Shown here one piece after another: positions 60,900 to 64,000 of a DNA stretch of 64,000 bases; the first letter of the stretch is position 1, and the number at the start of each line of letters is the position of its first letter. A model generated the notes under the pieces. That model saw nothing but the letters and a program-made list of their open reading frames with translations. It did not search any database and was not told the DNA's origin. This stretch comes from Mycolicibacterium frederiksbergense (GTDB lineage Bacteria > Actinomycetota > Actinomycetes > Mycobacteriales > Mycobacteriaceae): contig NZ_CP038799.1 of NCBI RefSeq assembly GCF_012223425.1, positions 2,604,001 through 2,668,000 on the forward strand. The letters are read 5' to 3'. Position numbers and translations under genes: made by a program.

Positions 60900-62183
60900 A
60901 TGGCGCGTTTCCCGAAACCGGCAGAGGGCAGTTGGACCGAGCATTACCCGGAACTGGGCACCGGCCCGGTCTCCTACGAGGATTCGATCAACCCCGAGAT
61001 CTACGAACTGGAACGTCACGCGATCTTCAAACGGGCGTGGCTGAACGTCGGACGGGTCGAGTTGCTGCCGCGCAAGGGCAGTTACTTCACCAAGGAGATG
61101 AAGGCCGCCAATACCTCGATCATCCTGTGCCGCACCACCAAAGGTGAGGTCAAGGCCTACCACAACGTCTGCAGGCACCGAGGTAACAAGCTCGTCTGGA
61201 ATGACAAGCCACTGGAAGAAACCAGTGGGACCTGCCGGCAGTTCATCTGCAAGTACCACGCCTGGCGGTATGACCTGGAAGGCAAACTCACCTACGTCCA
61301 GCAGGAGGAGGAATTCTTCGATCTGGACAAGGAAAGCTACGGCCTGGTACCGGTGCATTGCGAAGTGTGGGAAGGTTTCATCTTCGTCAACTTCGCCGCT
61401 GAGCCGGAACAGACGCTGACCGACTTCCTCGGCCCGATGATCACCGATCTGGCCGGCTACCCGTTCGACAAGATGACCTCGCGGTTCACCTATCGCTCCG
61501 AGGTGAAGGCCAACTGGAAGCTCTACATGGACGCCTTCCAGGAGTTCTATCACGCACCGGTGCTGCATGCGAACCAGACGCCCACCGCGTACTCCAAGGC
61601 CGCCGCACAAGCCGGGTTCGAGGCGCCGCACTACCGCATCGATGGACCGCACCGTCTGGTGAGCACGTCCGGTGTGCGGCCCTGGGAGATGGCCGACGAA
61701 TTGCGCAAGCCGATCGAGGACATCTGCAAGAGCGGTCTGTTCGGGCCGTGGGAGGCTCCCGATCTCGGTGCGATGCCGGTGGGTCTCAATCCTGCCAAAT
61801 GCGAACCGTGGGGCCTGGATTCGTTCCAGTTGTTCCCCAACTTCGTCATCCTGTTCTGGGGTCAGGGTTGGTACCTGACCTATCACTACTGGCCGACTTC
61901 GTACAACACCCACACCTTCGAGTGCACGTTGTATTTCCCGCAGCCACGCACGCCGCGGGAACGTCTGGGCCAGGAACTGGCGGCGGCGACGTTCAAGGAA
62001 TACGGGCTGCAGGATGCCAACACTCTGGAGGCGACCCAGACCAGCATCGAATCCCGTGCGGTAGAGGAGTTCCTGTACTGCGATCAGGAGATACTGCTGC
62101 GGCACCTGCACAAGGAGACCGCATCGTGGATCGACGCCTACCAGCGGGAGAGTGAGCAACGTGCTACCAGTGGAATTCGCTGA
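60900..62183 (+). CDS. Rieske non-heme iron oxygenase, alpha subunit
   Basis: 427-residue ring-hydroxylating-type oxygenase. Rieske 2Fe-2S site CRHRGNKL ... CKYHAWRYDLEG. Mononuclear iron site DAFQEFYHAPVLHANQ (two histidines) with a later aspartate expected. Hydrophobic catalytic domain with PNFVILFWGQGWYLTYHYWP. No ferredoxin, reductase or classic beta subunit is nearby. It heads a coupled three-gene operon. Substrate unknown; mycobacterial relatives act on aromatics, steroids or amines. Confidence 0.92.
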   Translation: MARFPKPAEGSWTEHYPELGTGPVSYEDSINPEIYELERHAIFKRAWLNVGRVELLPRKGSYFTKEMKAANTSIILCRTTKGEVKAYHNVCRHRGNKLVWNDKPLEETSGTCRQFICKYHAWRYDLEGKLTYVQQEEEFFDLDKESYGLVPVHCEVWEGFIFVNFAAEPEQTLTDFLGPMITDLAGYPFDKMTSRFTYRSEVKANWKLYMDAFQEFYHAPVLHANQTPTAYSKAAAQAGFEAPHYRIDGPHRLVSTSGVRPWEMADELRKPIEDICKSGLFGPWEAPDLGAMPVGLNPAKCEPWGLDSFQLFPNFVILFWGQGWYLTYHYWPTSYNTHTFECTLYFPQPRTPRERLGQELAAATFKEYGLQDANTLEATQTSIESRAVEEFLYCDQEILLRHLHKETASWIDAYQRESEQRATSGIR

Positions 62184-62481
62184 TCTGGAACAGTTCTCGG
62201 ACTGGTGCCTGGCCACCGAGGCGCAGCGTTACAGCAAGCGGTTGGGCAGCTCGATGGTCGAGATCCAGCCCTTCTACGACGCGATCACCGCGCGTGCCGA
62301 GGAGGCCATCTCCTACTGCGACAAGTTCAGCCTCGACGATATGCCCGAGGACGTAGTCAACTTGATGCGCATGTTGTATTCCATGGTGACGGTGTCGTTC
62401 CCGGTGGAGTGCTGGAAGCAGCCCCGGGTGCCGGATTCCGGTGCCACCAGGCTGGACTGTGTCTACGAGCCGGTTCCGTGA
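62161..62481 (+). CDS. Small partner protein of the Rieske oxygenase
   Basis: 106-residue soluble protein (LPVEFADLEQFSDWCLATEA, VEIQPFYDAITARAEEAISY, ending RLDCVYEPVP) of mostly helical character; no known domain recognised. GTG 62161 is 10 bases after GGGAG; a GTG at 62152 is too close to it. It overlaps the oxygenase gene by 23 bases and the amidohydrolase by 4, so fixed stoichiometry is suggested. It could be an accessory or stabilising subunit. Confidence 0.7.
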   Translation: MLPVEFADLEQFSDWCLATEAQRYSKRLGSSMVEIQPFYDAITARAEEAISYCDKFSLDDMPEDVVNLMRMLYSMVTVSFPVECWKQPRVPDSGATRLDCVYEPVP

Positions 62482-63722
62482 CCGTAACCGTTCTGCGGGC
62501 AGACCGCTGGGCCGATGTCGTCACCGGTGAGATCCACACGCCGGCCGTGGTGGTGATCGAGGGCAATCGCATCACCGACGTCAATCCCGAAGGTCCACTG
62601 CCAGATTCGGCAATCGAGATCGACCTGGGCGACGTGACGTTGCTACCGGGTCTGATGGACATGGAACTGAACCTGCTCATCGGTGGGCCCGGGAGCCCGG
62701 AGGGTCTGCCGACACCCATGCACGGCGTGCAGGACGACCCGGCGTATCGCACTCTGCGCGGAGCGGTCAACGCGGCCACCACGTTGAACGCGGGCTTCAC
62801 CACCGTGCGCAACCTCGGCCTCATGGTGAAGACCGGTGGATATCTGCTCGACGTCGCGTTGCAACGTGCCATCGACCAGGGCTGGCACCCCGGCCCGCGC
62901 ATCTGGCCCGCCGGACATGCCGTCACGCCCTACGGGGGGCACCTTGATCCGACGGTGTTCCAGCGACTCGCCCCGGGCGTGATGCCACTGTCGGTGGCCG
63001 AGGGCATCGCCAACGGTGTGCCGGACGTCATCTCCTGCGTGCGCTACCAGATCAGGCACGGCGCCAAGCTGATCAAAGTCTCAGCATCCGGTGGGGTGAT
63101 GTCCCACAGCACATCACCGGGTGCCCAGCAGTACTCGGATGCCGAGTTCGAGGCGATCGCCGACGAGGCGCACCGAGCCGGTGTGCGAGTGGCCGCGCAT
63201 GCGGTGGGTGACAAAGCAATTCAGGCGTGTATCCGCGCCGGCATCGATTGCATCGAGCACGGTTTCCTTGCCAGCGATGAGACCATCCAGATGATGGTCG
63301 ACCACGGAACCTTCCTGGTCTCCACGACCTACCTCACCGATGCCATGGCCATCGACCGCATCGCGCCGGAGCTTCGCAAGAAGGCTCTGGAGGTCTTCCC
63401 GCAGGCGAAGGCGATGCTGCCCAAGGCGATAGCGGCCGGGGTCCGCATCGCCTGTGGCACCGATGCGCCGGCGATTCCGCACGGCCAGAACGCCAAGGAA
63501 CTCAGCGCGCTTGTGGAACGCGGTATGACCCCGATGCAGGCCATCAAGGCCGCCACGGTCATCAGCGCCGAACTCATCGACGCCGACGACGAGCTGGGTC
63601 GGCTGGCCCCGGGTTATCTGGCCGACATCATCGCGGTGCCCGGGGATGTCTCCACCGATATCACCGCCACGCTGGACATCCGGTTCGTCATGAAGGACGG
63701 GGTCATCGTCAAGCAGGTGTAG
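62478..63722 (+). CDS. Amidohydrolase-superfamily protein lacking the HxH metal motif
   Basis: 414-residue amidohydrolase-like protein: N-terminal urease-like beta part (VVVIEGNRITDVNPEGPLPD), barrel with IRHGAKLIKVSASGGVMSHS (carbamylatable lysine), VAAHAVGDKA (His), CIEHGFLA (His), CGTDAPAIPHG (Asp), and C-terminal closing ELGRLAPGYLADIIAVPGD. The first strand, normally D-x-H-x-H, reads GLMDMELNLLIGG (E and N in place of both histidines). One metal site may be altered. GTG start overlaps the small partner's stop. Confidence 0.88.
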   Translation: MTVTVLRADRWADVVTGEIHTPAVVVIEGNRITDVNPEGPLPDSAIEIDLGDVTLLPGLMDMELNLLIGGPGSPEGLPTPMHGVQDDPAYRTLRGAVNAATTLNAGFTTVRNLGLMVKTGGYLLDVALQRAIDQGWHPGPRIWPAGHAVTPYGGHLDPTVFQRLAPGVMPLSVAEGIANGVPDVISCVRYQIRHGAKLIKVSASGGVMSHSTSPGAQQYSDAEFEAIADEAHRAGVRVAAHAVGDKAIQACIRAGIDCIEHGFLASDETIQMMVDHGTFLVSTTYLTDAMAIDRIAPELRKKALEVFPQAKAMLPKAIAAGVRIACGTDAPAIPHGQNAKELSALVERGMTPMQAIKAATVISAELIDADDELGRLAPGYLADIIAVPGDVSTDITATLDIRFVMKDGVIVKQV

Positions 63723-63791
63723 CGCCAGGGACCGGCCGGATGTGCGCTAGCGTCATCGTGAATCCGAGCGCGAGGCGATGGGCGGCAGAAT

Positions 63792-64000
63792 ATGAGCATC
63801 GAACTCACAGACAATGTCCTGTGGCTGCTCAAGCAGGCCTTCTACTTCTCCCTGACCAGTGTCAACGACGCGGTCAAGCCCCACGGTGTCAGCACCGCAC
63901 AGATCGGCGTGCTGCGGCAGCTGACCAACCAGCCCGGTCTGTCCGGCGCCGAACTCGCCCGCCGGCTGTTGATCAGCCCGCAGGGCGTACAACTGGCGTT
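63792..64000 (+). CDS. MarR-family regulator, N-terminal part (cut by window edge)
   Basis: First 69 codons of a MarR-type regulator: SIELTDNVLWLLKQAFYFSL, VSTAQIGVLRQLTNQPGLSG, AELARRLLISPQGVQLA, covering the dimerisation helix and most of the HTH. It lies 69 bases after the Rieske operon on the same strand. The remainder is outside the window. Confidence 0.85.
   Translation, partial: MSIELTDNVLWLLKQAFYFSLTSVNDAVKPHGVSTAQIGVLRQLTNQPGLSGAELARRLLISPQGVQLA

Overview
The window looks like a chromosomal segment of a free-living, probably rapid-growing mycobacterium (Mycolicibacterium-like). The evidence is the high GC content with dense, translationally coupled genes, F420/LLM-type oxidoreductases, an antigen-85-type esterase, a cutinase, a mycobacterial-type lipoprotein, many TetR/AraC/MarR regulators, and frequent GTG starts. 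No rRNA, tRNA, insertion sequence, integrase, prophage or CRISPR array was seen. Species is an inference from gene content; no search was run.

Layout. 0-1.2 kb: end of a sensor kinase with its NarL-type response regulator. 1.2-4.2 kb: TetR repressor divergent from an MFS exporter, then an acyltransferase and a zinc-ribbon protein. 4.2-14.7 kb: a catabolic/redox block bounded by two paralogous TetR regulators. It holds a molybdopterin oxidoreductase, an LLM oxidoreductase, a sulfotransferase, a TIM-barrel protein, a DUF1214-like protein, a secreted glycosidase and a DapB-like dehydrogenase. 14.8-18 kb: GH6 cellulase, a TetR gene without a normal start codon, a double operator and a ClC channel. 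18-23 kb: two DJ-1/AraC regulators meeting tail to tail, then a cobalt nitrile hydratase operon with its activator and a CbiM-like cobalt transporter. 23-29.8 kb: ABC-F ATPase, PPOX and NmrA proteins, AraC, a PLP-barrel fragment, cutinase and lipoprotein.

29.8-37 kb is the most intriguing part: a CPBP membrane protease, two related tiny secreted peptides 6 kb apart behind a duplicated promoter with a GATC-centred palindrome, a 38-residue acidic peptide with a strong terminator, a cupin, two tandem NmrA-like reductases, a nitroreductase and a large LuxR (LAL) ATPase regulator. 37-44 kb: LLM oxidoreductase, STAS protein, AraC, hydrolase, MarR-MFS pair, and a MarR-membrane protein pair joined by a perfect 17-bp inverted repeat. 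44-49 kb: MoxR-DUF58-VWA operon. 49-54.7 kb: SDR, RibD-like reductase, small stress-type proteins, a frameshifted FAD/Rieske oxidoreductase and a zinc alcohol dehydrogenase. 54.7-58.3 kb: frameshifted Tat-exported GH5, ArsR-VOC pair, antigen-85-like esterase and TetR. 58.3-64 kb: DUF3516 helicase, then a Rieske oxygenase, small partner and amidohydrolase operon, and the start of a MarR gene.

The genome style here is regulator-plus-target: most operons sit next to their own repressor, with visible inverted repeats in the control regions. Two genes are broken by frameshifts within 3 kb of each other, at least partly at G-runs, which may be sequence error rather than decay.
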